A stretch of DNA of 64,000 nt from Pseudorhodobacter sp. MZDSW-24AT (lineage in GTDB: Bacteria > Pseudomonadota > Alphaproteobacteria > Rhodobacterales > Rhodobacteraceae): assembly GCF_002794355.1 (NCBI RefSeq), contig NZ_PGOI01000001.1:62001-126000 (forward strand). Reading direction: 5' to 3'. Within the stretch, counting starts at the first letter, position 1. Each line of letters starts with the position of its first letter. The notes beneath the pieces were generated by a model. That model had not been told where the DNA came from and searched no databases. It worked only from the letters and a program-made list of their open reading frames with translations. Below, piece after piece: positions 18,266 through 27,625 of this stretch. The translations under genes were made by a program, and so were the position numbers.

Positions 18266-19145
18266 GCGCGCCCCCCGTTTCGCCGCAGCTTTGCCAGTGC
18301 TGAGCGTTTTGGCGGCGATCCTTGTGCTGTGGTATGCGGCGGCGGTGTGGATGAATGCCACATGGGTTTATGATCAGGCCGCACGGGCGGGCACGACGGT
18401 GACGCTGGCGGAAGTGATCCCGCAGACGATGGCGCAGAGCCGGCCGCTGCTGCCGCCGCCGCATCAGGTGGCCGCCGAGCTGTGGAAAGGGGTGACGGCG
18501 CAGGCGGTGACGTCGAAACGCTCTTTGGTCTATCATGGCTATGTCACCTTTCGCGGCACCATGATGGGCTTTGCACTGGGGATTGCGCTGGGGGTGGGGC
18601 TGGCCATGGCCATCGTGCGGTTCCGGGTGATGGAGCTGAGCGTGATGCCTTGGGCGATCATCAGCCAGACCATTCCGATCGTGGCACTTGCGCCGATGAT
18701 CCTGACGGTGTCGAACCAGATCGGCATCGACAACCGCGAGGTGCCAAAGGCGATCATCGCGGCCTATCTGTCGTTTTTTCCGGTATTGGTGAGCATGGTC
18801 AAGGGCTTGCGCAGCCCTGACCAGATGCAGCTGGACCTGTTGTCGACCTATGGCGCGTCAGAGACCGACACTTTCCTCAAGCTGCGCTTGCCGGCGTCGC
18901 TGCCCTATTTCTTCGCCTCGCTGAAGGTGGCGGTGGCGGCGGCACTGGTGGGGACGATCATCGGGGAATTGCCGACGGGCGCGATCGAGGGCTTGGGCGC
19001 GCGGATGCTGATCGGGTCGCAGTTTGGCGAACCGCTGATCATGTGGGCGGCGCTGTTTGCGGCGGCGATTTTGGCGGGCGGGCTGATCCTGATCGTGGGA
19101 TGGATCGAGCGCGTCGCGCGGGCAAGGATGGGAGCACCGGCATGA
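18258..19145 (+). CDS. ABC transporter permease (NitT/TauT family), first subunit
   Basis: The 295-residue protein has an N-terminal membrane helix (LPVLSVLAAILVLWYAAAVW), a long periplasmic stretch, and five further helices. The core has the family's TIPIVALAPMIL segment and the EAA-like loop STYGASETDTFLKLRLPASLPYF. The N-terminal extension compared with SsuC is seen in pyrimidine-type permeases. It overlaps the ATPase gene by 8 bases and the second permease by 4. It likely forms a heterodimer with that second permease. Confidence 0.87.
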   Translation: MTERAPRFAAALPVLSVLAAILVLWYAAAVWMNATWVYDQAARAGTTVTLAEVIPQTMAQSRPLLPPPHQVAAELWKGVTAQAVTSKRSLVYHGYVTFRGTMMGFALGIALGVGLAMAIVRFRVMELSVMPWAIISQTIPIVALAPMILTVSNQIGIDNREVPKAIIAAYLSFFPVLVSMVKGLRSPDQMQLDLLSTYGASETDTFLKLRLPASLPYFFASLKVAVAAALVGTIIGELPTGAIEGLGARMLIGSQFGEPLIMWAALFAAAILAGGLILIVGWIERVARARMGAPA

Positions 19146-19987
19146 TCTGGCTTTGGGGCGCGGTGGTGTTCTGGCTGGCGGCTTGGGCGCTGAACGTGCG
19201 GCTGGCGGCAAGCCCTTTTGGCCGCACGCGGGCCGGGCGGTTGATGGTGGCAAGCCTGTTTGGGCTGACGCTTCTGGTGCTGTGGGAAGGGCTGGTGCGC
19301 GGCTTTGCGGTGCCGACGGTCATTCTGCCGGGGCCTTCGGTGATTGGGCCAAAGATCGCGTCCTCGCTGCCGATCCTGTGGGCCGATTTCGTGCAGACGG
19401 TGATCAAGGGCGCGCTGTCGGGCTTTGCCATCGGCACGGTGGCGGCCTTTGTCGCGGCGATTGCCATTGACCGCTCGCCCTTCTTGCAAAAGGGGCTGCT
19501 GCCGGTGGGCAACTTCGTTTCCGCCCTGCCCATCGTGGGCCTCGCACCGGTGCTGGTGATGTGGTTCGGCTTTGACTGGCAGTCCAAAGCGGCGGTGGTG
19601 GTGGTGATGGTGTTCTTTCCGCTGCTGGTGAACATGGTGGCCGGGTTGCAGGCCACCGACCGGCTGCACCGCGACCTGATGGCGACCTATTCGGCGACCT
19701 ATACCCAGCGGCTGATCAAGCTGCGCCTGCCCGCCGCGATGCCGTTCTTCTTCAACGGGCTGAAAATAGCGGCGACCTTGGCGCTGATCGGGGCGATTGT
19801 TGCCGAATTTTTCGGCAGTCCGATCGTGGGCATGGGGTTCCGCATCTCGACCGAGGTGGGAAAACTGGCGCTGGACATGGTCTGGGCCACAATTGCAGTG
19901 GCGGCTTTGGCGGGATCGGCGCTCTATGGTGTGATCGCGCTGATCGAATCCCGGGTGACCTTCTGGCACCCGTCACAGCGCAAATAG
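19142..19987 (+). CDS. ABC transporter permease (NitT/TauT family), second subunit
   Basis: The 281-residue protein has about six membrane segments. Family marks are FVSALPIVGLAPVLVMWFG and the cytoplasmic loop MATYSATYTQRLIKLRLPAAMPFF that docks to the ATPase. The second half is strongly like SsuC/ThiX permeases. Start ATG at 19142 overlaps the upstream stop; the longer frame is internal to that gene. A weak hairpin with a 6-base-pair stem (20005-20010 with 20020-20025) lies between this gene and the binding-protein gene. Confidence 0.87.
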   Translation: MIWLWGAVVFWLAAWALNVRLAASPFGRTRAGRLMVASLFGLTLLVLWEGLVRGFAVPTVILPGPSVIGPKIASSLPILWADFVQTVIKGALSGFAIGTVAAFVAAIAIDRSPFLQKGLLPVGNFVSALPIVGLAPVLVMWFGFDWQSKAAVVVVMVFFPLLVNMVAGLQATDRLHRDLMATYSATYTQRLIKLRLPAAMPFFFNGLKIAATLALIGAIVAEFFGSPIVGMGFRISTEVGKLALDMVWATIAVAALAGSALYGVIALIESRVTFWHPSQRK

Positions 19988-20078
19988 GCGCGCAGCTTCA
20001 TTAAGGGCGGCACGAAGAACCGCCCCGATACGCAACGGCAACGCCCCCGTCAGAGGGGCACAACACGGAGGTCTGAAG

Positions 20079-21068
20079 ATGAAAAAGACACTGTTTGCGG
20101 CCAGCATGTTGGCGCTTTCGGCCGGGATGGCCAGCGCCGAGGATGTGACGCTGCAACTCAAATGGGTGACGCAAGCGCAGTTCGCGGGCTATTATGTGGC
20201 CAAGGACAAAGGCTTTTACGAAGAGGAAGGCCTGAATGTCACCATCAAGCCGGGCGGTCCCGACATCGCGCCGGAACAGGTGATCGCAGGCGGCGGTGCC
20301 GATGTGATCACCACATGGATGCCCGCTGCCTTGGCCGCGCGCGAGCGTGGGCTGCCGCTGGTGAACATCGCGCAGCCGTTCTCCGAAGGCGGGCTGAAGT
20401 TCACCTGTCTGAAGGATTCGGGCGTGACCACCACCGCCGATTTCCCGGGACGCACCTTGGGCGTCTGGTTCTTTGGCAATGAATACCCGTTCTACGCCTG
20501 GATGGCCAAGCTGGGTCTCGCCACCGATGGATCGGAAGGCGGTGTGACGGTGTTGAAACAGGCCTTCAACGTGGATGCGCTGCTGCAAAAGCAGGCCGAT
20601 TGCATCTCGGTCATGTCCTATAACGAATATGGTCAGGTGATCGATGCCGGGATCAGCGAAGACCAGCTGGTGACCTTCTCTTACAAGGATGAAGGTGTGG
20701 CGGTGCTGGAAGACGGGCTTTACGTGCTGGAAGACCGTCTGGCCGATCCGGCCTTTGTCGAGACGATGGCCAAGTTCGTGCGCGCCTCGATGAAGGGCTG
20801 GAAATACGCCGAAGAAAACCCGGATGAGGCCGCCGAGATCATCGTGGAGAACGACGAATCGGGCGCGCAGCGGCTGGAGCATCAGCAATACATGATGTCG
20901 GAGGTCGCCAAGCTGACCGCAGGCGGCGATGGCAAGCTGGACCCGGCCGACTATGAGCAAACCGTGGCCACCCTGCTCGCCGCGGTGTCGCCTGACAATC
21001 CGGCCATCACCAAGGCCCCCGAAGGCATGGCCTGGACCCACATGGTGACCGACAAGGCGCTGGAGTAA
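20079..21068 (+). CDS. ABC transporter substrate-binding protein, NMT1/THI5-like
   Basis: The 329-residue periplasmic protein has a signal peptide ([20 protein letters not shown]). The mature start is followed by [21 protein letters not shown] and [14 protein letters not shown], the hallmark of the NMT1/THI5-like fold that binds pyrimidine precursors in thiamin systems. Here its neighbours are dihydropyrimidinase and an N-carbamoyl hydrolase, so the likely ligand is a pyrimidine, dihydropyrimidine or hydantoin, not a thiamin precursor. No TPP riboswitch is seen upstream. GGAGG precedes the start, and a strong terminator follows. Confidence 0.88.
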   Translation: MKKTLFAASMLALSAGMASAEDVTLQLKWVTQAQFAGYYVAKDKGFYEEEGLNVTIKPGGPDIAPEQVIAGGGADVITTWMPAALAARERGLPLVNIAQPFSEGGLKFTCLKDSGVTTTADFPGRTLGVWFFGNEYPFYAWMAKLGLATDGSEGGVTVLKQAFNVDALLQKQADCISVMSYNEYGQVIDAGISEDQLVTFSYKDEGVAVLEDGLYVLEDRLADPAFVETMAKFVRASMKGWKYAEENPDEAAEIIVENDESGAQRLEHQQYMMSEVAKLTAGGDGKLDPADYEQTVATLLAAVSPDNPAITKAPEGMAWTHMVTDKALE

Positions 21069-21078
21069 CGCCGTCGCC

Positions 21079-21150
21079 GCAGGTCGGGTGCGCCAGACCT
21101 GCCGCCACGTCAAGCTGTGCCGCCGTCCAAGGGTCGCCCTTGGGCGGCGG
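21079..21150 (+). terminator. tandem hairpins ending the pyrimidine transport operon
   Basis: A 7-base-pair hairpin (21079-21085 with 21096-21102) is followed by a 14-base-pair stem with one G-T pair and a 3-base loop (21120-21133 with 21137-21150). The second stem is followed by a short T-containing stretch. Placed between the binding-protein stop and pyrC, this is a likely operon terminator. Confidence 0.65.
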
Positions 21151-21223
21151 TTCCACATTTGCGGCCGCTGGCGGGGCATCTGCCCACTGGAAACCGCGCG
21201 GGCTTTGCGGTAACCGGACCATC

Positions 21224-22267
21224 ATGACCCAGGAAATCACCCTTCTCCGCCCCGATGACTGGCACCTGCACCTGCGCGATGGCGCGATGCTGCAAGGCGT
21301 GCTGCCCGAAACCGCGCGTCATTTTGCCCGCGCCATCATCATGCCCAATCTGGTGCCCCCTGTGGTGACCGGGGCGCAGGCCGCGGCCTACCGCGACCGC
21401 ATTCTCGCCGCCTTGCCTGAAGGGGCCGTGTTCGAGCCCTTGATGACGCTTTACCTGACCGAAAGCACCGATGCGCAGGATGTGGCGGCGGCCCATGCTT
21501 CGGGTCTGGTGAAGGCGGTCAAGCTTTACCCCGCGGGTGCCACCACCAATTCGCATGGCGGTGTGCATGACGTGGACAAGGTGATGCCGGTGCTGGAGAA
21601 AATGGCCGAAATCGGCCTGCCGCTTTGCGTGCATGGTGAGGTGACGACGGCCGAGGTGGATATCTTCGACCGGGAGGCCGTGTTCATCGACACCGTGCTC
21701 GACCCGTTGCGCCGCCGCCTGCCGGAGCTGCGGGTGGTGATGGAGCATATCACCACCGAAGAGGGCGTGGCTTATGCGCGTGACGGCGGCGAGACCTTGG
21801 GCGCCACCATCACCACGCATCACCTGATCATCAACCGCAACCACCTGTTGGTGGGCGGGATCAAGCCGCATTACTATTGCCTGCCGGTGGCCAAGCGGGA
21901 AAAGCACCGTCTGGCGTTGCGCGCGGCCGCCACCTCGGGCGCGGGCCGGTTCTTTCTGGGCACCGACTCGGCGCCGCATGTGGATGCCGCCAAAGAACAG
22001 GCCTGCGGCTGCGCGGGGTGTTTTACGGCCACCAACACCATGGCGCTGCTGGCGCATGTCTTCGAGGAGGAGGGCGCGCTCGACCGGCTGGAAGCCTTTA
22101 CCAGCCTGAACGGCCCCGCCTTCTACCGCCTGCCCGCCAACACGGCGCGCCTGCGGCTGGTGAAGCAGGATCAGCCGCAAAGCTGGCCCGAAAAGATCAT
22201 CACCGAAGCCGGCCCCGTCACCGTTTTCAACCCCGGCACCCCCGTCCATTGGGCGGTGGAAGCCTGA
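21224..22267 (+). CDS. pyrC: dihydroorotase
   Basis: The 347-residue enzyme closes carbamoyl-aspartate to dihydroorotate in pyrimidine synthesis. The binuclear zinc site is complete: HLHLRDG (H14 and H16), the carboxylated lysine K100 in [12 protein letters not shown] in [13 protein letters not shown] and the D of GTDSAPH. Length and motifs match the E. coli PyrC class, which works as a free homodimer. The ATG at 21224 begins the homology ([14 protein letters not shown]); a longer frame runs back into the terminator. It is followed by pyrE, with an unusual long palindrome between them. Confidence 0.95.
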   Translation: MTQEITLLRPDDWHLHLRDGAMLQGVLPETARHFARAIIMPNLVPPVVTGAQAAAYRDRILAALPEGAVFEPLMTLYLTESTDAQDVAAAHASGLVKAVKLYPAGATTNSHGGVHDVDKVMPVLEKMAEIGLPLCVHGEVTTAEVDIFDREAVFIDTVLDPLRRRLPELRVVMEHITTEEGVAYARDGGETLGATITTHHLIINRNHLLVGGIKPHYYCLPVAKREKHRLALRAAATSGAGRFFLGTDSAPHVDAAKEQACGCAGCFTATNTMALLAHVFEEEGALDRLEAFTSLNGPAFYRLPANTARLRLVKQDQPQSWPEKIITEAGPVTVFNPGTPVHWAVEA

Positions 22268-22270
22268 TTT

Positions 22271-22350
22271 GCACCTTTGTACAAATACTCCCGCCGGAGG
22301 CTCCTGCGGCTGTCGTCGGAGCCTCCGGCGGGAGTATTTGGAAAAGATGC
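22271..22350. repeat. long perfect palindrome, dispersed repeat copy C, between pyrC and pyrE
   Basis: The left arm 22282-22304 and right arm 22318-22340 are perfect reverse complements (23 base pairs) around a 13-base loop. Each arm holds the repeat core (GGAGTATTTG on one strand or the other), and imperfect pairing runs outward to both ends. It looks like two inverted copies of the repeat also seen at 24,871 and 32,211. It could act as a bidirectional terminator or RNA-stabilising hairpin. Confidence 0.85.
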
Positions 22351-22378
22351 AAGCCCGATGCGTTAAAAGGATGACCCG

Positions 22379-23056
22379 ATGATCCCCACCAGCTTTCCCC
22401 CGCGCGAAGAAATCGCCCGCCTGACCGCCCGCGCCCTGCTGGAGATCAAGGCCGTGCATTTCAACGCCGAGACACCTTTTACTTTGGCCAGCGGCCTGCC
22501 CTCGCCCACCTACATCGACTGCCGCAAGCTGATCTCTTATCCGCGCATCCGGTCGATGCTGATGGATTTCATGGCCGTCACCGTGATGCGCGATGCCGGG
22601 TTCGAGGCTTTTGACAACATCGCCGGGGGAGAAACCGCGGGCATTCCCTTTGCCGCGCTGGTGGCCGAGCGTCTGGCACTGCCAATGACCTATGTGCGCA
22701 AGAAGCCGAAGGGCTATGGCCGCAACGCCCGCATCGAAGGGGCGATGACCGAAGGCCAGCGGGTGCTGCTGGTGGAGGATCTGACCACCGATGGCGGCAG
22801 CAAGCTGTCTTTCGTCGATGCGATCCGCGACACCGGGGCGAGCTGTGCCCATACGGCGGTGATTTTTTATTACGGCATTTTCGAGGGCACCACGGAGCGT
22901 CTGGCCGAGCATGGCGTGACGCTGCACCATCTGTGCACGTGGTGGGATGTGCTGGCCGAAGCGCGGGCACAAGGTGCCTTTGATGCCGCCACCCTGACCG
23001 AGGTCGAGGCGTTCTTGAGCGCGCCGCGGGCGTGGCAAGAGGCCCGCAAGGGCTGA
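22379..23056 (+). CDS. pyrE: orotate phosphoribosyltransferase
   Basis: The 225-residue enzyme joins orotate to PRPP to make OMP. The PRPP-binding motif is [15 protein letters not shown] (about residues 130-144), preceded by the catalytic-loop segment [34 protein letters not shown] is the family's N-terminal hood and substrate region. It lies 111 bases after pyrC, with the same orientation and pathway. The next gene, dnaB, is separated by 286 bases that carry DnaA-box-like sites. Confidence 0.95.
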   Translation: MIPTSFPPREEIARLTARALLEIKAVHFNAETPFTLASGLPSPTYIDCRKLISYPRIRSMLMDFMAVTVMRDAGFEAFDNIAGGETAGIPFAALVAERLALPMTYVRKKPKGYGRNARIEGAMTEGQRVLLVEDLTTDGGSKLSFVDAIRDTGASCAHTAVIFYYGIFEGTTERLAEHGVTLHHLCTWWDVLAEARAQGAFDAATLTEVEAFLSAPRAWQEARKG

Positions 23057-23134
23057 CCCGGTTTCGGCGTGAAGCCGGATGCGCCAGTTTCCGCCTGCCC
23101 GCCGCCAAGGCTGTGGGCAGGCCTGTGCACAAAC

Positions 23135-23143
23135 TGTGGACAA
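23135..23143 (-). promoter_or_regulatory. DnaA-box-like site upstream of dnaB
   Basis: TGTGGACAA reads TTGTCCACA on the minus strand, one base from the DnaA consensus TTATNCACA. It lies 200 bases before dnaB. A single near-match could occur by chance; the perfect box at 23,257 makes it more credible. Confidence 0.4.
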
Positions 23144-23256
23144 CCCTTCACCAGAATCGCTTTGCCATGCTAACCTCTGTCTCGTTGCCGCAAGATCTTG
23201 CGGCAGCATGACCCGTGCCAGCAACCGGTTGAAGGCGGCCAGAGTCTTGCACAGGC

Positions 23257-23265
23257 TTATCCACA
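23257..23265 (+). promoter_or_regulatory. perfect DnaA box upstream of dnaB
   Basis: TTATCCACA matches the DnaA box exactly, 78 bases before the dnaB start in the 286-base pyrE-dnaB gap. The rest of that gap shows no gene. It may let DnaA control dnaB transcription; it is not enough for an origin. Confidence 0.5.
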
Positions 23266-23342
23266 GCTTTGTGCCCGGCTTGCCGAGGCCCCCCTGGCCG
23301 GGCTAAGTCGCAGTCTTTAATCCGGGGAGGCAGGCGCCGCAG

Positions 23343-24839
23343 ATGAACGAAGTTGCAAAGATCAGACCCGACCTGCCGACCGCCGCCGAGACGGACAGCC
23401 TGCCGCACAACATCGAGGCCGAGCAACAATTGCTGGGCGCGATCCTGACCAACAACGATGTCTATGACCGTATCGCCAGCACCGTGAAGGCGGAGCACTT
23501 CTACGATCCGGTGCATCAGCGCATTTTCGAGAAATCCGCCGCCCGCATCCAGAAGAACGCGCTGGCCAGCCCGGTCACGCTGAAGCCCTTTTTTGAAGAT
23601 GACGAAGGCCTGAAGGAACTGGGCGGCCCTGCCTATCTGGTGCGTCTGGCCGGGGCCGCCATCTCGGCCTATGCCGCGCGCGATTATGCGCAGATGGTTT
23701 ATGATCTGGCGGTGCGCCGCGAATTGATCGCGCTTGGCCGCGACATCAGCGCCAAGGCTGGCAAGATCGACATGGCGTCAGAGCCTCGCGAGCAGATCGT
23801 CGAGGCGGAACAGCGGCTCTACAAGCTGGGCGAGCAGGGCGTGGCCGAGCGGGGCTTTCAATCATTCCTCAAGGCCGTGACCGATGCGGTGAATGTGGCC
23901 AATGCCGCCTATCAGCGCGGCGGCGGGCTTGCGGGCATCTCCACCGGCTTGACCGATCTGGACAAGAAACTTGGCGGCCTGCACGAATCCGACCTGCTGA
24001 TCCTTGCCGGACGCCCTTCGATGGGCAAAACCTCGCTGGCCACCAACATCGCCTTCAACGTCGCCAAGGCTTATAAGCGCGGGCGCAAGCCCGATGGCCA
24101 TGAAGGTGCTGTCGAAGGCGGCGTGGTGGGCTTCTTCTCGCTCGAGATGAGCGCGGAACAGCTTGCCGCCCGGATCCTGTCCGAAGCCTCCGAAGTGCCA
24201 TCCGAGCAGATCCGGCGCGGCGACATGACCGAAACCGAATTCCGCCGCTTCGTCGATGCCGCCAAACAGCTGGAATCCTGCCCGCTCTACATCGACGACA
24301 CCCCGGCCCTGCCGATCAGCCAAGTCGCCGCCCGCGCCCGCAGGCTGAAACGTACGCATGGGCTGGATGTGCTGATGATCGACTACCTGCAACTGCTGAA
24401 AGGCTCGTCAAAAGGTTCGGAAGCGAACCGAGTGCAGGAGGTTTCGGAAATCACCCAAGGGCTCAAGGCCATCGCCAAAGAGCTCAACATCCCCGTCATC
24501 GCCCTGTCGCAGCTGTCGCGTCAGGTGGAAAGCCGCGAAGACAAACGCCCGCAACTCTCGGACCTGCGCGAATCCGGCTCGATCGAACAGGACGCCGATG
24601 TGGTGATGTTCGTCTACCGCGATGAATATTACAAAGAGCGCGAGAAGCCGGGTGATCACGAGCTGGAGAAGATGGCGGCCTGGCAGCAGATCATGGAGCA
24701 GGTCCATGGCAAGGCCGAGGTCATCATCGGCAAGCAGCGCCACGGCCCCATCGGCTCGGTCGAACTCAGCTTCGAAGGGCGCTTCACCCGCTTTGGCAAC
24801 CTTGCGAAGCCTTGGCAGGGCGACGGGCCCGATTACTGA
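23343..24839 (+). CDS. dnaB: replicative DNA helicase
   Basis: The 498-residue hexameric helicase unwinds DNA ahead of the replication fork. The N-terminal domain opens with LPHNIEAEQQLLGAIL. The RecA-like domain has Walker A AGRPSMGKTS (about residue 222), GVVGFFSLEMSAEQLAAR, Walker B VLMIDYLQLL, and the sensor/arginine region ALSQLSRQVESREDKRPQLSDLRESGSIEQDAD. Length is usual for the family, with no intein. DnaA-box-like sites precede it. A repeat copy follows the stop. Confidence 0.97.
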   Translation: MNEVAKIRPDLPTAAETDSLPHNIEAEQQLLGAILTNNDVYDRIASTVKAEHFYDPVHQRIFEKSAARIQKNALASPVTLKPFFEDDEGLKELGGPAYLVRLAGAAISAYAARDYAQMVYDLAVRRELIALGRDISAKAGKIDMASEPREQIVEAEQRLYKLGEQGVAERGFQSFLKAVTDAVNVANAAYQRGGGLAGISTGLTDLDKKLGGLHESDLLILAGRPSMGKTSLATNIAFNVAKAYKRGRKPDGHEGAVEGGVVGFFSLEMSAEQLAARILSEASEVPSEQIRRGDMTETEFRRFVDAAKQLESCPLYIDDTPALPISQVAARARRLKRTHGLDVLMIDYLQLLKGSSKGSEANRVQEVSEITQGLKAIAKELNIPVIALSQLSRQVESREDKRPQLSDLRESGSIEQDADVVMFVYRDEYYKEREKPGDHELEKMAAWQQIMEQVHGKAEVIIGKQRHGPIGSVELSFEGRFTRFGNLAKPWQGDGPDY

Positions 24840-24870
24840 CCACAGAGCCTCAAAGCCGCCGCAAGAGCTT

Positions 24871-24909
24871 GCAGCTTTCCCAAATACTCCCGCCGGAGGC
24901 TCCGCCGCC
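24871..24909 (-). repeat. dispersed intergenic repeat, copy D
   Basis: On the minus strand this contains GGAGTATTTGGGAAAGCTGC followed by AAG, nearly the same as one arm of copy C and as copy E. It lies in the 209-base gap between dnaB and alr, where nothing else is evident. Confidence 0.65.
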
Positions 24910-25048
24910 TGCCTGCCCGCGCCGCCCTCACAGAACCGGCGCGCGGCCGAGCGCGGGCGCGGGGGCTAGATGCCCCCAAGCCCGCCCCTTTCCGCCGAAA
25001 GCCCCGTTTTCCGCTTGACCGTAACCCCTGATCTGACAACAAACCCCC

Positions 25049-26098
25049 ATGACAACAGCAACCCTCTCGATTGATCTTGATGCCATTGCCGCCAATTGGC
25101 GGGCGCTTGACCGGGCCTCGTCTTCGGGCGTGCAGACGGCGGCGGTGGTCAAGGCCGATGCCTATGGCCTTGGCATCACCCGCGTCGCAAGGGCGCTTGC
25201 CCAAGCGGGCGCGCGCCGGTTTTTCGTGGCCGTCGCCGAAGAAGGGGCCGCGCTGCGGCAGGCCTTGGGGCCGGGACCGCAGATCTGCGTGATGTCGGGC
25301 CATATGGCGGGCGACACCGAGATGGTGCATGACCTTGATCTCACGCCGATGCTCAACAGCATTGATCAGGTGACCCGCCATCTGGAATCGCTGCCGGGCT
25401 TGCCTTTTGGCGTGCAGCTTGACACCGGGATGAACCGGCTGGGCATGGAAGAGGCGGAGTGGGAGGCGGTGGCGCCTTTCGTGTTGGACGCCGGCCCCGA
25501 GCTGATCATGTCGCATCTGGCCTGTGCCGACGACCCCGACCATGCGCTGAACGAGCTGCAACTGGCCACCTTCCACGCGATGACCGATGGCACCGGCGTG
25601 CCGCGCTCGCTGGCGGCGACGGGCGGTATCCTGCTGGGGCCGAAGTATCACTTCGATCTGACCCGGCCCGGCATCGGTCTGTATGGCGGCCGCCCCTATG
25701 AAGGCGCCAGCCGGGTGGTGGGGCTGTCCTTGCCGGTGATCCAGACCCGCATCGTGCAACCCGGCGAGGCCGTGGGCTATTCCTGCACCTGGACCGCCGA
25801 GGCGCCCAGCATGATTGCCACGGTTTCGGGCGGCTATGCCGACGGCTTGTTGCGCGGCCTGTCGAACACGGCGGTGCTGTGGGATGGCGATACCCCCTGC
25901 CCGCTGGTGGGCCGGGTCTCGATGGATCTGATCACGGTCGACATCAGCCATCTGGCCTATGTGCCACGCAGCCTCGATATTTTGGGGCCGCATCAGACGG
26001 TGGATGATCTGGCCGATACGGCGGGCACCATCGGCTATGAGATCCTGACCTCGCTTGGCCCACGCTACACCCGGCGCTATCAGGAGGGCGCGGCGTGA
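25049..26098 (+). CDS. alr: alanine racemase
   Basis: The 349-residue PLP enzyme makes D-alanine for peptidoglycan. The Schiff-base lysine is K35 in [10 protein letters not shown], and the catalytic tyrosine of the partner subunit is probably in [10 protein letters not shown] (usually GYG.T), so that segment is slightly divergent. GTGMNRLG appears as DTGMNRLGM, and [12 protein letters not shown] is the classic C-terminal motif. The barrel and C-terminal domains are complete. It overlaps the next gene by 4 bases, linking cell-wall and envelope-lipid genes. Confidence 0.95.
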   Translation: MTTATLSIDLDAIAANWRALDRASSSGVQTAAVVKADAYGLGITRVARALAQAGARRFFVAVAEEGAALRQALGPGPQICVMSGHMAGDTEMVHDLDLTPMLNSIDQVTRHLESLPGLPFGVQLDTGMNRLGMEEAEWEAVAPFVLDAGPELIMSHLACADDPDHALNELQLATFHAMTDGTGVPRSLAATGGILLGPKYHFDLTRPGIGLYGGRPYEGASRVVGLSLPVIQTRIVQPGEAVGYSCTWTAEAPSMIATVSGGYADGLLRGLSNTAVLWDGDTPCPLVGRVSMDLITVDISHLAYVPRSLDILGPHQTVDDLADTAGTIGYEILTSLGPRYTRRYQEGAA

Positions 26099-26877
26099 GC
26101 CCTGCCAGCGGATTGCGCGCGGTCGGGCGCCCGGCCTTGGCGACGCTGGCCGCGATCGGGCGGGTGGCGCTCTTTGCGGTGGCAACGCTGGGCCATATGC
26201 TGCGCCCGCCCTTCTACTGGCGTGAGTTCGCGACGCAGGTGATGCAGATCGGCTGGTTCAGTCTGCCGGTGGTGGGGCTGACCGCGTTGTTTACCGGTGG
26301 CGCGCTGGCCTTGCAGATCTATTCGGGTGGCGCGCGCTTCAATGCCGAAGCGGTGGTGCCCAGCATCGTGGCGATTGGCATGGTGCGCGAGCTGGGCCCG
26401 GTCTTGGGCGGGCTGATGGTGGCGGCGCGGGTGGCAAGCTCGATCGCGGCGGAGCTTGGCACCATGAAGGTGACCGAACAGATCGATGCCCTGACCACCT
26501 TGTCCACCAATCCGATGAAATATCTGGTGGTGCCGCGTGTGCTGGCGGCCACCTTGGCGGTGCCGGTGCTGGTGGGCGTGGGCGATGCCATCGGCATCAT
26601 GGGCGGCTGGCTGGTGGGGGTGACACGGCTGGATTTCAACTCGGTCACTTACCTGAAAAACACCGTCGATTTTCTGGAGATCTGGGATATCGGCTCGGGT
26701 CTGGTCAAGGGCGCGGTTTTCGGCTTTCTGGTGGCGCTCTTGGGCTGCTATCACGGGATGAATTCGGGGCGCGGCGCGCAAGGCGTGGGCCGGGCGACCA
26801 AATCCGCCGTGGTGGGGGCAAGTGTTTTGATCCTTGCCGCCAATTACATGCTGACAGAGGTGTTCTTTACCTCATGA
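26095..26877 (+). CDS. mlaE: MlaE/YrbE family ABC permease
   Basis: The 260-residue protein starts at a GTG overlapping the alr stop. It has an amphipathic N-terminus and about five membrane helices with the MlaE signatures [46 protein letters not shown] and EQIDAL. MlaE forms the membrane channel of the phospholipid transport complex that keeps the outer membrane asymmetric. The ATPase MlaF follows with a 4-base overlap. The periplasmic MlaD partner is not found next to it. Confidence 0.9.
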   Translation: MSPASGLRAVGRPALATLAAIGRVALFAVATLGHMLRPPFYWREFATQVMQIGWFSLPVVGLTALFTGGALALQIYSGGARFNAEAVVPSIVAIGMVRELGPVLGGLMVAARVASSIAAELGTMKVTEQIDALTTLSTNPMKYLVVPRVLAATLAVPVLVGVGDAIGIMGGWLVGVTRLDFNSVTYLKNTVDFLEIWDIGSGLVKGAVFGFLVALLGCYHGMNSGRGAQGVGRATKSAVVGASVLILAANYMLTEVFFTS

Positions 26878-27620
26878 TCACGCTTGAGAATGTCACCAAA
26901 TCTTTCGGGTCCAACGCGGTGCTGCGCGGGGTGAACCTGACCATCCCGACCGCCAAGAGCATGGTCATCATCGGCGGATCGGGCACCGGGAAATCGGTGC
27001 TGCTGAAATCGGTGCTGGGCTTGGTCACGCCGGATGGCGGCACCATCACGCTGGACGGGCAGGATGTGCGCAAGGCCGAGCGCGACGCCTTTCTGGCGCG
27101 CTTTGGCATGTTGTTTCAGGGGGGCGCGCTGTTTGACAGTCTGCGGGTCTGGGAAAACGTCGCCTTTCGGCTGATGCGCGGGGCCAGCCGACGCCCCAAG
27201 GACGAGGCGCGCGCCATCGCGGTAGAGAAGCTGCGCCGGGTGGGGCTTGGCCCGCAGGTCGCCGACCTGTATCCCGCCGAATTGTCGGGCGGCATGCAAA
27301 AGCGCGTAGGCCTTGCCCGCGCCATCGCAGCCGAGCCAGAGATCATTTTCTTTGACGAGCCGACCACCGGACTTGATCCGATTATGTCGGGGGTGATCAA
27401 TGACCTGATCCGCGAGATCGTGGTCGAGATGGGCGCCACCGCCATGACCATCACCCATGACATGAGCTCGGTGCGGGCGATTGCCGATGAGGTCGCCATG
27501 CTGCACGAAGGCACCATCAAATGGACCGGGCCGGTGGCCGCGCTTGACAGCTGCCCCGACCCCTATGTGCAGCAGTTCATCCATGGCCGCGCCACAGGCC
27601 CGATCAACGCCATCCGCTAG
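26874..27620 (+). CDS. mlaF: MlaF family ABC ATP-binding protein
   Basis: The 248-residue ATPase has Walker A GGSGTGKSV, the MlaF-type Q-loop segment GMLFQGGALFDSLRVWENVAF, signature LSGGMQKRVGLARAI, Walker B IIFFDEPTTGLDPI and H-loop TITHDMSS. These forms are specific to lipid-transport (Mla/Mce) ATPases. It energises the MlaE permease encoded just before it. Two small membrane proteins follow in the same direction. Confidence 0.93.
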   Translation: MITLENVTKSFGSNAVLRGVNLTIPTAKSMVIIGGSGTGKSVLLKSVLGLVTPDGGTITLDGQDVRKAERDAFLARFGMLFQGGALFDSLRVWENVAFRLMRGASRRPKDEARAIAVEKLRRVGLGPQVADLYPAELSGGMQKRVGLARAIAAEPEIIFFDEPTTGLDPIMSGVINDLIREIVVEMGATAMTITHDMSSVRAIADEVAMLHEGTIKWTGPVAALDSCPDPYVQQFIHGRATGPINAIR

Positions 27621-27625
27621 GCGCC

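Noticed and set aside
19988-20078. TPP riboswitch before the THI5-like binding-protein gene
   Set aside because: The 91-base leader has no CTGAGA-type core or matching second helix; only a weak hairpin is seen.
23057-23342. Possible replication origin
   Set aside because: There are only two DnaA-like boxes, no AT-rich unwinding region, and no dnaA, dnaN, hemE or parAB nearby.
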